Source: Flavobacteriaceae bacterium (GTDB taxonomy: Bacteria > Bacteroidota > Bacteroidia > Flavobacteriales > Flavobacteriaceae). From it: a DNA stretch of 64,000 nucleotides. Position numbers and translations under genes: made by a program. The DNA lies in the NCBI GenBank assembly GCA_947488595.1, contig CANKZI010000007.1:1-64000 (forward strand), given 5' to 3'. Within the stretch, counting starts at the first letter, position 1, and each line of letters starts with the position of its first letter. Below are positions 17,143 to 25,261 of the stretch, one piece after another. The notes under the pieces are model-generated. The model saw only the letters and a list, made by a program, of their open reading frames with translations. It had not been told where the DNA came from and searched no databases.

Positions 17143-18826
17143 ATGAAAAAAATTATCTTTTTCCTATTCTCATTTTTCATGTTTATCGTTTGTGGATGCA
17201 CCGACACAAACGAAAAATCAACTGAAAATACAGCAATTTATTTTAAAGCTGCGCCAGAAATGGTTAGTGCTGAACAAGTAATAGGGAAATTAATGATACA
17301 AAAATTCGAAATGCAATAATTAAACACACTACAAACCATAATGCTTTATACAGAACTACCGAGGAAATTGAAGAGGAAATGTTCGAAAAAATTGTGTTGG
17401 AAGAATACACAAATTATACTTTGGAATTAAGCAAATATTCAGATGAGCAACCTTATTTTTTATATCTCCTCATTACCAAAGATAATGACAACGTAGAAAA
17501 GTCCGGTTATTTAAAATATACTCCAAACGAACCCATCGAAGAATTAAAAATCAAAACGTTTAGCGGAACGATGCAACTATTAGATTTGGAATTGAACATT
17601 GCTGCACAAGCACAATTAGACAATGGGACTTCTTCATACACTTCGATGTGGTCAGAAAATTGCACGACAACAATGAGTATTGTAGAAGTTGAATGTAGTA
17701 ATGGCGGTCATCACGGTGTGGGAGTATCTTGTGGTTCAGGTTTACAAAATGACGCGTATCTTTCAGTGTTGCTCAATACCATTTGTACTTATTCTTACAC
17801 GATTGATTATAATGTGCCGAGCACTTATATTAGCAGTTCTGGAAGTTTAACAAACGAACAAAGGTTCATGAACGGACTTAGTGATCTTCAAAAAGATTTT
17901 ATAGAGGATGAAGAAAATGAAGAAATTGTTGAAGAATTATTTGATTTTTTAGACCGAGTTGGATATGCAAGTGGCACTACTCTTGTAAAGGAAATTTTAA
18001 ATCAGTTAATATTAAATCCCAGTTTAGAATTTGATGTTAATGCATCTTTTAAATCGCCCTTTCTTATCGATTTATCCAAAGTAAAAGGAAACACTCCAGA
18101 AGAAATCAAGTTTAATTCGGTTTATAATAAATTGATGCAATCTCCAAAATTCAAAAGATTGTTCTATGATCTTTTCAATACCACTAATTTCATTAACGCG
18201 CGCTTTAAAATTGAAGAAATTCCAAATTCGCCATCAGGCGAAGAAGTCAGTGGCACGTGTCAATTGTTTTGGTGGTCAAATGGTCAATTTTTAAATGAAA
18301 TCAAAATGGATCGAAGTAATTTAATATCTCAACCAGAAGTAAGTACAGCTAAAACTATTATTCACGAATGTGTCCATGCCTATCTCAACATCAAATTAAG
18401 GCATCCAAGCATAGGCATGGACATACAAGATATAAATGATATGGATTTTACAGAATGTATAAATACTTGTTATGACGGATTTACGCTACCCGAAAGTCAG
18501 CATAACTTCATCGCGGACTTTATGGTAGAAACTATGGCGGAAATACTTTTAGATGTTAAAGACCAATTAATTCCAGCTGCTCAACAATTTGAGGTTGAAA
18601 ATCCAAGCAATGGCGGTGCGTTTTTATACGCACCACTTACTCTTAACCCACAACGATTTCGGATACTGTACTGCCTTGGGTTTGGACCGATTATTTTAAA
18701 TATTTAAGTTATGAAGGATTACAGAATTGTTCTTCATTTCCTCTTATATTTCCGGAAGGCTCTTATATTGAATATTACAGACAACATTACATATCAATAG
18801 GTCAATTGATATTTGCCCAATTATGA
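17143..18826 (+). pseudogene. Frameshifted exported lipoprotein with an HExxH metallopeptidase-like motif
   Basis: The reading frame is broken twice. Frame 1 starts at 17143 with a lipoprotein signal (MKKIIFFLFSFFMFIVCGC) and stops at 17317. Frame 2 is open from 17274 to 18707 and holds the bulk of the protein, including IIHECVHAYLN (HECVH at 18363-18377), the zinc-binding HExxH pattern, and a later helix with acidic residues (NFIADFMVETMAEIL). Frame 3 is open from 18647 to 18826 and continues sensibly (WTDYFKYLSYEGLQ). Its stop overlaps the next gene as ATGA. Each break equals a one-base deletion. The intact product would be about 560 residues. The family is not recognised; peptidase activity is inference. 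Two sequencing errors are the main alternative to a true pseudogene. Confidence 0.72.
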
Positions 18827-19248
18827 AAACAATATTTATCTTACTTTTCTTTTCAATAAAACTTTTCTCTCAGGATTTAGAGCAAATCAAATCCTGGGAT
18901 ACCTTATACATTCATTTTGATGACACAAAAAGTTTTGACGATTTGCACCTAAAAACTTTTGAAAACAAAGTTGCTAAAACGTATATTTATTATTTTCCAG
19001 ATGCAAAATTTTTAATATTTACAGCATTCAAAGACTATCAACAAATAAAAATAAAAAAATGTGTTTTAGAAAAGAAATCCCAAAAAATAATAACTATAGA
19101 AGACATACACAAAATAGGTTTGTATGCTTTTGTAAATGCAACGGGGATAGAAAGAAAAAAAGTGTATATAATTGATTCTAAAAATCTGAAAAGAAAAATT
19201 ACCTTAAAAAGGGTTATCATTAAAAATACTAGAGATATGATAATGTAG
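18823..19248 (+). CDS. Small secreted protein of unknown function (intact tandem copy)
   Basis: A 141-residue protein starting MKTIFILLFFSIKLFSQDLE, a signal peptide with likely cleavage near FSQ. The mature part is Lys/Ile-rich and beta-like, with no cysteines apart from the single one in KKCVLEKK. I do not recognise the family. Its ATG overlaps the stop of the corrected upstream HExxH frame by four bases, implying translational coupling. A decayed paralogue follows 14 bases downstream. A small exported partner of the upstream protein is the simplest reading from context. Confidence 0.7.
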   Translation: MKTIFILLFFSIKLFSQDLEQIKSWDTLYIHFDDTKSFDDLHLKTFENKVAKTYIYYFPDAKFLIFTAFKDYQQIKIKKCVLEKKSQKIITIEDIHKIGLYAFVNATGIERKKVYIIDSKNLKRKITLKRVIIKNTRDMIM

Positions 19249-19262
19249 ATCAAAGTAAAATA

Positions 19263-19678
19263 ATGAGATCTGTATTCATCTTACTTTTCTTTTCACTAAA
19301 AATTAATTCTCAGGATTTAGAACAAATCAAATACTGAGATAGACTATACATTCATTTTGACGACACAAAAAGTTTTAATGATTTACAAAAAACAGAAGAC
19401 AATAGCGTTGTCAAATACTATATTTATGCTTTTCCAGATGCTAAATTTTTAAATTTTTTTGCAGTGAAAGATCAGAAAGAAATAAAAATAAAAAAATGCG
19501 TTTTAGAAAAAAAGAAAGAAAAAATAATCACAATCGAAACAATCCATAAATTAGGTTTACGGAATTTTTTAAATGCAATTAATTCTAAAAGAAGACAGTT
19601 TATACGATTGATTCTAAAAATTTGAAAAGAAAAATTACAGTAAAAAAAGCCATTGCAATAAATACTAACGATGTGTAA
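19263..19678 (+). pseudogene. Decayed tandem paralogue of the small secreted protein
   Basis: Starts ATG at 19263 and encodes a signal peptide nearly identical to the preceding gene (FILLFFSLKINSQDLEQIK). An in-frame TGA at 19335-19337 replaces the Trp of KSWDTLYIHF. The similarity then resumes (LYIHFDDTKSFNDLQ, YAFPDAKFLNFF, KIKKCVLEKK). A further one-base deletion before the C-terminus moves the last 27 or so codons (TIDSKNLKRKITVKK) into another frame ending at 19678. This is a tandem duplicate that has lost function. Confidence 0.85.
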
Positions 19679-19687
19679 ATCATCTTT

Positions 19688-20428
19688 TTATTTCTTAAAC
19701 TCCAAAAGTTGATTGTAAATTACGGTTCTAACTTCTTCGCGAATTTCTTTTTTATGATCGAGCGTACTTCCTAAAGTTGGAATAAAGTAGTGCGTTTTGA
19801 CCCTCATAATTCCCGGGCTTCCACTAAAAAAAGTATATGAAAAGCGTTCTTTGTTATCGGCAAAAGTAATTGGAACAATCGGTATTTGATGTTCTATCGC
19901 CAAGCGAAAAGCGCCGTCTTTGAATTCATCCAGCAAAACCGATTCGTCATCAGGAACACCGCCTTCCGGAAAAATACAAACACTCAATCCTTGATTCAAG
20001 CGTTTTTGTGCACGATCAAAAACTTCCATACGGCTTTTTGAGCTTCCCCGATCGACCAAAATGCAAGTGCGTTTGTAAAAAAAGCCAAAAAGCGGAATCT
20101 TAGAAAGTTCTTTTTTCCCAACAAAAACAAAAGGATTTCTGATAACTGCCAACATCAGCATAATATCGGTCATCGACGTGTGGTTGGCCACCAACATATA
20201 ACTTTTTTTGGGATCGAGTAGCTGTTCTCTTTCTATTTTGTAATAAAATCCGGTGCAAAACAAAATGACTTTGGCCCAAATTCTTGCCATTACAAAAAAA
20301 TACGGATACCATTTTTCTTTGAGTATCGAAACAAAAAGAAATGGGAACATCACTATAATTGGAATGCCCATCACGATATAAAACCAAATGCGCCAAAGCG
20401 TCCAAAAAATAATTTTTACTATTTTCAT
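19688..20428 (-). CDS. Lysophospholipid acyltransferase, PlsC family (copy 2)
   Basis: A 246-residue membrane acyltransferase with the HX4D motif in ANHTSMTD and an FPEGGVPDDESVLL block that differs from the FPEGTRS of copy 1. The N-terminal half has two hydrophobic segments (about residues 5-35). It is likely to acylate lysophosphatidic acid or a related lysolipid. The less standard FPEG motif suggests a specialised substrate. Divergent from trpS. The PlsC label for copy 1 at 12071 is the more secure of the two. Confidence 0.85.
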   Translation of the reverse strand: MKIVKIIFWTLWRIWFYIVMGIPIIVMFPFLFVSILKEKWYPYFFVMARIWAKVILFCTGFYYKIEREQLLDPKKSYMLVANHTSMTDIMLMLAVIRNPFVFVGKKELSKIPLFGFFYKRTCILVDRGSSKSRMEVFDRAQKRLNQGLSVCIFPEGGVPDDESVLLDEFKDGAFRLAIEHQIPIVPITFADNKERFSYTFFSGSPGIMRVKTHYFIPTLGSTLDHKKEIREEVRTVIYNQLLEFKK

Positions 20429-20591
20429 ACAGCCAAATGTAAGAATTCAATCTTTAATTTATGTTTATATTTTGGTAAAGTCGGTTTTGCTTGTAAAGTT
20501 ATAACGCGATGTGTGAGGGATAGCAGCAAAAAGCCCACAGCCAACGCAATGCAATGGAGTAGGCGAGGACTTGTAGCGGATAGCCCGACAG

Positions 20592-20636
20592 CCGATGCGA
20601 AATATGCGTTGGCGCAAACGCATTTTTTGCAATCGG
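20592..20636. repeat. Long imperfect stem-loop upstream of trpS
   Basis: CCGATGCGAAA (20592-20602) pairs with the segment ending in ATCGG (20632-20636) with one bulged A and one G-T pair. After a single mismatch, an inner perfect stem ATGCGTT (20604-20610) / AACGCAT (20617-20623) closes on a GGCGCA loop. The total is about 19 base pairs. The surrounding 20510-20640 is visibly richer in GC than its neighbours and repeats a GGATAGC...ACAGCC pattern twice. It resembles a dispersed palindromic intergenic element; the T-run after the inner stem could also act as an attenuator of trpS. Confidence 0.55.
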
Positions 20637-20681
20637 ATGGCACACAAAAAAAAATCTTAGAAGGCGGCGTAGTTTGACAAA

Positions 20682-20699
20682 AACTTTGCGAACTTTGCG
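20682..20699 (+). repeat. Two perfect copies of a 9-bp repeat before trpS
   Basis: AACTTTGCG occurs at 20682-20690 and again at 20691-20699, 17 bases before the trpS start. Each copy contains CTTTG, close to the -7 promoter box, so one may be part of the trpS promoter. A similar inverted pattern (CTGCAAAGATTGCAAAG) occurs near 36072. Confidence 0.5.
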
Positions 20700-20715
20700 A
20701 TTGATAAAATTTGAA

Positions 20716-21693
20716 ATGGCAAAAATACTTACTGGCATACAAAGTACAGGCACACCGCATTTGGGCAATCTTTTGGGAGCGATTATTCCGGCAATTGCAT
20801 TGTCGAACCAACCCGAAAACGAATCGTTTTTGTTTATTGCCGATTTGCATTCGGTTACCCAAATAAAAAATGGTAGCACTTTAAAAAACAACACCTATAG
20901 CACCGCCGCCGCTTGGTTGGCTTGTGGATTGAACACCGAAAAAGTGACTTTTTACCGTCAGTCTGATGTGCCGCAAACTGCCGAATTATCATGGTATTTG
21001 AGTTGCTTTTTTCCGTTTCAAAGACTGACATTGGCGCATTCGTTCAAAGACAAATCGGACCGATTGGAAGACGTTAATGCGGGATTATTTTCGTATCCGA
21101 TGCTTATGGCTGCTGATATTTTGTTGTATGATGCGCAATTTGTTCCCGTTGGCAAAGACCAATTGCAACACATTGAAATGGCACGCGATGTAGCAGCGCG
21201 GTTCAACCACCAAATGGGTGAAACTTTTGTGTTGCCTGAACCTTCAATTCAAGAAGCGACACAATATGTGCCTGGAACCAATGGCGGAAAAATGAGTAAG
21301 TCGGCCAATAATATTATCAATATTTTTTTGGACGACAAGGCATTGCGCAAACAAATAATGACGATTGAAACCGACAGCACACCTTTGGAAGCACCGAAAA
21401 ATACTGAAACTTGCAAAATTTTTGCGATTTATAAGTTGTTGGCCAATGCTACTGAATTGGAATCAATGACCGAAAAATACAAAAACACCAACCGTGATTT
21501 TGGCTGGGGACATGCCAAACAAGCGTTATTTGAGTTGGTTGTAGCGAAGTTTAAAACCGAAAGAGAAACATACAATTACTATATGAGTAACCTTTCGGAA
21601 ATTGACAAAGTATTGCTTTTGGGAGCTGAAAAAGCTGCTAAAGTTGCCGATGGCGTTTTAGGAAGAGTGAGAGAAAAATTGGGGTTTGGTTGA
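20716..21693 (+). CDS. trpS: Tryptophanyl-tRNA synthetase
   Basis: Charges tRNA-Trp (class I synthetase). The start is MAKILTGIQSTGTPHLGN, where TGTPHLGN is the HIGH-type signature; 14 extra residues from an upstream ATG (20674) are not family-like, so I use 20716. KMSKS is exact in NGGKMSKSANNIIN. DADILLYDAQFVPVGKDQLQH-type sequence (starting AADILLYDAQ) binds the adenylate. About 325 residues is normal. The leader contains a long stem-loop and a 9-bp tandem repeat. Confidence 0.97.
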   Translation: MAKILTGIQSTGTPHLGNLLGAIIPAIALSNQPENESFLFIADLHSVTQIKNGSTLKNNTYSTAAAWLACGLNTEKVTFYRQSDVPQTAELSWYLSCFFPFQRLTLAHSFKDKSDRLEDVNAGLFSYPMLMAADILLYDAQFVPVGKDQLQHIEMARDVAARFNHQMGETFVLPEPSIQEATQYVPGTNGGKMSKSANNIINIFLDDKALRKQIMTIETDSTPLEAPKNTETCKIFAIYKLLANATELESMTEKYKNTNRDFGWGHAKQALFELVVAKFKTERETYNYYMSNLSEIDKVLLLGAEKAAKVADGVLGRVREKLGFG

Positions 21694-21694
21694 T

Positions 21695-22795
21695 TCAAAT
21701 TGCCTCAAACAACTTACCCGGTAAAGGTCGAACAACGCCTTTGAGTTCCATATTGAGTAAAATTCCAGAGATTTTATAAATTGGAAATTCGCAGGTTAGC
21801 GCAATAATATCAAGCAATTCTTTGCCATTTTTTTGAAGAAAATCATAAATTTTTTGTTCGTCGGCATCAAGAGAAACAAACAGTTGTTTTTGAACTGCTT
21901 TTGTTTTTGTTTCCAAATCCCAATTCAGAATATAAATCAAATCGGCAGCACTTGTCAATACATTGGCTTTTTGTATTTTAATCAAATTATTGCAACCTTG
22001 ACTGTACTTGTCGGTGGTGCGTCCGGGAACGGCAAAAACATCGCGGTTGTAATCGTTGGCGATATTTGCCGTAATCAACGAACCGCCTTTGTCGGCAGAT
22101 TCGATGACAATGGTGGCTTCAGCAATACCGGCTACAATACGGTTTCTGCGGACAAAATTTTCTTTTTCAGGACTAGAATTGCTCCAAAATTCGGTCATAA
22201 AACCACCGTTTTTTTCCATTTTAGCGACAAATTTTTTGTGTGGCTTTGGATAAATCTGATTCAAACCGTGCGCCACAACGCCGATGGTTTGCAAACCGTG
22301 TTCCATAGCGGCTTGGTGGGCTACAATATCAACACCATAGGCAAATCCGCTCACGATTATGGGATCAAGCGGCGCCAAATCGGCAATTAGATTTTTGCAA
22401 AACTCGGTGCCATAAGACGTAATTTGTCGCGTGCCAACAATGCTAATTATTTTTCTGTTTTTGAGGTCGATGTTACCCGAAGTGAACAACAAAAGCGGTC
22501 CGTCGATACAATGTTTCAGTCTTTCGGGATAATCATCGTCTTGAAAAAAAACACAATTGATGTGATGGTCATTAATGAATTTTAACTCACATTCGGCACT
22601 TTCAAAAACACTTTTGCTTTTTAAATTTCTTGATAAAACCGATCCAACACCATCAATAACAGCCAATTGAGAAGGTTTTGTTTTAAAAACATTTTCGGCA
22701 GAGCCGCAATGAGCGATGAGTTTTTTGGCAATAATATCGCCAACACCTTCCACTTTTTGTAAGGCGAGTGCATAAAATAAATCGGAATGGCGCAT
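21695..22795 (-). CDS. dprA: DNA-processing protein DprA
   Basis: Binds incoming single-stranded DNA in natural transformation and loads RecA. The 366 residues contain an N-terminal helix-hairpin-helix (KVEGVGDIIAKKLIAHCG, VIDGVGSVLSRNLK) and a central Rossmann-like DprA domain. Within that domain are SIVGTRQITSYG, VSGFAYGVDIVAHQAA and GVVAHGLNQIYPKPHKK, then GGSLITANIANDYNRDVFAVPG. A C-terminal winged-helix region follows. It is convergent with trpS, whose stop is one base away. Confidence 0.95.
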   Translation of the reverse strand: MRHSDLFYALALQKVEGVGDIIAKKLIAHCGSAENVFKTKPSQLAVIDGVGSVLSRNLKSKSVFESAECELKFINDHHINCVFFQDDDYPERLKHCIDGPLLLFTSGNIDLKNRKIISIVGTRQITSYGTEFCKNLIADLAPLDPIIVSGFAYGVDIVAHQAAMEHGLQTIGVVAHGLNQIYPKPHKKFVAKMEKNGGFMTEFWSNSSPEKENFVRRNRIVAGIAEATIVIESADKGGSLITANIANDYNRDVFAVPGRTTDKYSQGCNNLIKIQKANVLTSAADLIYILNWDLETKTKAVQKQLFVSLDADEQKIYDFLQKNGKELLDIIALTCEFPIYKISGILLNMELKGVVRPLPGKLFEAI

Positions 22796-22862
22796 AGTAA
22801 CTATTTGAGGCTCAATTTATACATTTTTTGTCAAATTGTTAATAAAATTTGTTGATAAAATT

Positions 22863-22891
22863 TTGACGGCTTTGGTTAATATTTAACTTTG
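22863..22891 (+). promoter_or_regulatory. Promoter of the HU/SPOR gene
   Basis: TTG (22863-22865), 18-base spacer, TAACTTTG (22884-22891). An excellent consensus match with the start codon only 5 bases beyond the -7 box, so the transcript has almost no leader. Confidence 0.72.
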
Positions 22892-22896
22892 TTATT

Positions 22897-23823
22897 ATGA
22901 AGATTGAACATTATATATCGCAGCTTTTATACCGGTACCAATGCGTGACCGTTCCAGGATTTGGTGCGTTTTTGACCGAAATCCAATCGGCACAACTAAA
23001 AAACGAAAATAACGGATTTTATCCGCCAAAAAAATTGGTTTCGTTTAATGCTTATTTGAAAAACAATGATGGTCTTTTGGCGAACCACATTGCGCAAGCA
23101 GAAAAAATAACTTACGAAACGGCAGTACAAAGTATCCAAAAAGAAGTGTCGCTTTGGAAAAATGCGCTGCAAAATTACCAACCGATTTTGATTGCTAATG
23201 TCGGGATTATTTCGGTTAATGCAGAAAGCAATTTGGTTTTTGAAGCTTCCAATCAAATCAATTATTATACGGCTGCTTTTGGATTAACTTCTTTTATTGC
23301 TCCGGCAATCAAAAGAAATGAAATGGTTGAAGCCGCAGTTGCTCCAACAGAAACCATTGTTTTGGTTCCAGAAAAACGCCATTATCCTTATTTAAAATAT
23401 GCGGCAGTTTTTGCAATCGGATTGGGGACACTTGGTTTTTTTGGCAATAATTACTATCAAAATCAAATCGACGCTCAAACACTAATCGTTCAACAATCAG
23501 TGCAAACAGCCGTTCAGAATAAAATTCAAGAAGCCACTTTTTTTATCAAAAGTCCGATGCCCAATGTAACGTTGACTGTAAAAGGAGGAAAATTACCTTA
23601 TCATATTGTTGCTGGCGCATTCAGAGAAGAAAGCAATGCACAACGTGTTTTTGAAAAACTGAGTGCCAACGGATTTAAATCTAGAATATTACCAATAAAC
23701 AAATACGGATTGTTCCCAGTGCTTTATGGTAGTTTTGGCAGTTATAAAGAAGCGCAAAACGCCATGAGAACCATACACAAAACACAAAGCCCTGATGCTT
23801 GGTTGCTGATTGACGAATTATAA
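22897..23823 (+). CDS. HU-like (CCDC81-type) / SPOR domain membrane protein
   Basis: 308 residues. Residues 1-115 match the Bacteroidota CCDC81-like HU domains (IEHYISQLLYRYQCVTVPGF at the N-terminus, YETAVQSIQKEVSLWKNAL). A single transmembrane helix lies near 168-186 (YAAVFAIGLGTLGFFG). A SPOR domain at 233-305 (YHIVAGAFREESNAQRVFEK, VLYGSFGSYKEAQNAM) binds denuded glycan strands of peptidoglycan, typically at division sites. The topology puts HU inside and SPOR in the periplasm. Function is inferred from domains only; a link between the nucleoid or cytoplasm and the septal wall is plausible. Confidence 0.85.
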   Translation: MKIEHYISQLLYRYQCVTVPGFGAFLTEIQSAQLKNENNGFYPPKKLVSFNAYLKNNDGLLANHIAQAEKITYETAVQSIQKEVSLWKNALQNYQPILIANVGIISVNAESNLVFEASNQINYYTAAFGLTSFIAPAIKRNEMVEAAVAPTETIVLVPEKRHYPYLKYAAVFAIGLGTLGFFGNNYYQNQIDAQTLIVQQSVQTAVQNKIQEATFFIKSPMPNVTLTVKGGKLPYHIVAGAFREESNAQRVFEKLSANGFKSRILPINKYGLFPVLYGSFGSYKEAQNAMRTIHKTQSPDAWLLIDEL

Positions 23824-23830
23824 AAATATT

Positions 23831-23848
23831 TCCCGTTGTAAAGCGGGA
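23831..23848 (+). terminator. Terminator after the HU/SPOR gene
   Basis: TCCCG (23831-23835) pairs with CGGGA (23844-23848), 8-base loop, followed by a run of eight T's, 8 bases after the stop. Confidence 0.75.
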
Positions 23849-23920
23849 TTTTTTTTGAGAATTAATGTTTGTTAGCATTCGATTGTTGGTTGGTGATACA
23901 TAATTTCAACCGTATTTATT

Positions 23921-23928
23921 TATCTTTG
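23921..23928 (+). promoter_or_regulatory. -7 box for the thioesterase gene
   Basis: TATCTTTG matches TAnnTTTG and is only 9 bases before the chosen start codon. No TTG is found at the proper -33 spacing, so this is a weaker assignment. Confidence 0.45.
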
Positions 23929-23937
23929 CAAAAAAAA

Positions 23938-24447
23938 ATGCACCCAAAACATCCTTCAGAATCTTTAACTATTTTGACCGATTTGGTTTTACCAAGTGAA
24001 ACCAATCCATTGAACAATCTTTTTGGAGGCGAACTTTTGGCCAGAATGGATCGTGCTGCAAGTATTGCTGCCAGGCGGCATTCGCGAAGAATTGTTGTCA
24101 CCGCATCGGTCAATCACGTGGCATTTAATCGCGCCATTCCGCTGGGAAGCGTTGTTACTGTTGAAGCCAAAGTCTCGCGTAGTTTTAAAAGTTCTATGGA
24201 AATTTTTATTGATGTATGGATAGAAGATCGTGAATCGGGCAATCGCAACAAGGCCAATGAAGCAATTTACACTTTCGTAGCCGTTGATGATACCGGAAGA
24301 CCCGTAGAGGTAGCGCCAATCGTTCCAGAAACCGATTTAGAAAAAGAACGTTTTGAAGCAGCTTTGCGCCGAAAACAATTGAGTTTGGTACTTGCCGGAA
24401 AAATGAAACCCGAAGAAGCTACTGAATTGAAGGCATTGTTTGTTTAA
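23938..24447 (+). CDS. Acyl-CoA thioesterase, hotdog fold (YciA/ACOT type)
   Basis: Hydrolyses acyl-CoA to free acid and CoA. The 169-residue protein (start MHPKHPSESLTILTDLVLPS) shows the hotdog signature NPLNNLFGGELLARMDRAAS, with the Asp of the active site, and NHVAFNRAIPLGSVV. A longer frame from 23869 adds 23 residues that overlap the promoter and are not family-like. The preceding -7 box supports the 23938 start. Substrate chain length is not evident. Confidence 0.88.
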   Translation: MHPKHPSESLTILTDLVLPSETNPLNNLFGGELLARMDRAASIAARRHSRRIVVTASVNHVAFNRAIPLGSVVTVEAKVSRSFKSSMEIFIDVWIEDRESGNRNKANEAIYTFVAVDDTGRPVEVAPIVPETDLEKERFEAALRRKQLSLVLAGKMKPEEATELKALFV

Positions 24448-24476
24448 TTAAAAAGCCAGAAAGTAATTTTTTTGGA

Positions 24477-25259
24477 TTAATTTCCAGTAAAATTTGCTTT
24501 TCTTTTTTCTAAAAAAGCGGTAGTTCCTTCTTTAAAATCTTCGGTTCCAAAGCACTTTCCGAATGCTTTTATTTCAGTTTCAAAACCATTTGTGCCGTCT
24601 TTAAAATTGGCATTAATGGCTTTTATCGCTTGACCAATCGCCAAAGGTGCATTCTTTATTATTTTTTGCGCAATCGAATTTGTGAAATCCAAAAGATCAT
24701 TTTGTGCGACCAAATGATTGATCAATCCATACGCTTTTGCGGTTTCGGCATCAATCATTGCGGCAGTCATTATTAATTCCATTGCGCGGCCTTTTCCTAT
24801 CAATTGAGGCAAACGCTGAGTTCCACCATAGCCGGGGATAACGCCAAGTGAAACTTCTGGTAATCCCATTTTGGCATTTTCTGATGCAATTCGGAAATGG
24901 GCCGACATCGCCAATTCTAATCCGCCACCGAGTGCAAAACCATTGATTGCCGCGATAACTGGTGTGCGCATGTTTTCGACAAAATCAAAAAGTAATTCTT
25001 GTCCGTTTGCCGCCAATTGCGCGCCTTCTTGAACAGAAAAATGAGCAAATTCGGCTATATCTGCACCAGCTACAAATGCTTTTTCACCGCTTCCGGTCAA
25101 AATGACTACACGGCAATTTTTATCGTTTTCTAAAAATAAAAAAGCATCGTGCAACTCTTGAATGGTCGCTTTATTCAAAGCATTGAGTTTGGTGGGACGA
25201 TTGATGGTGATTGTTGCAATATGGCTTTCGGAAAAAACTAAAATGTTCTCGTAACTCAT
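24477..25259 (-). CDS. Enoyl-CoA hydratase/isomerase family protein
   Basis: A 260-residue crotonase-fold protein hydrating trans-2-enoyl-CoA in beta-oxidation or related acid catabolism. Visible are AFVAGADIAEF and GFALGGGLELAMSAHFRIAS, the oxyanion-hole strands. PEVSLGVIPGYGGTQRLPQLIG contains the catalytic Glu of hydratases (GVIPGYGGTQ), and the first Glu sits near RTPVIAAINGFALGG. Both acidic positions look hydratase-like. It is 2 bases downstream of a histidine kinase gene on the same strand and probably cotranscribed, a pairing with no obvious functional reason. Confidence 0.9.
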   Translation of the reverse strand: MSYENILVFSESHIATITINRPTKLNALNKATIQELHDAFLFLENDKNCRVVILTGSGEKAFVAGADIAEFAHFSVQEGAQLAANGQELLFDFVENMRTPVIAAINGFALGGGLELAMSAHFRIASENAKMGLPEVSLGVIPGYGGTQRLPQLIGKGRAMELIMTAAMIDAETAKAYGLINHLVAQNDLLDFTNSIAQKIIKNAPLAIGQAIKAINANFKDGTNGFETEIKAFGKCFGTEDFKEGTTAFLEKRKANFTGN

Positions 25260-25261
25260 GT

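Noticed and set aside
17274..17319. Programmed -1 frameshifting to join the lipoprotein signal to the HExxH frame
   Set aside because: The overlap region (ATA GGG AAA TTA in the first frame) does not form a canonical X-XXY-YYZ slippery heptamer in the right phase and I see no downstream structure. A second shift at the C-terminus and decay of the neighbour make mutation or error more likely.
20505..20640. A tRNA or structured RNA gene in the GC-richer island
   Set aside because: I found no cloverleaf, TTCRA loop or CCA-ready acceptor; the only fold is the single long hairpin.
20425..20894. Overlapping minus-strand reading frames of 60-145 codons upstream and over trpS
   Set aside because: They cover the palindromic island and the 5' part of trpS, have unlikely composition (many Cys, Arg, His) and no recognisable domain. 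They are shadows of the real gene.
21833..22390. A 185-codon plus-strand reading frame opposite dprA
   Set aside because: dprA on the minus strand has all family motifs; this frame is rich in Phe, Asn and Ile, has no known pattern and lies wholly inside it.
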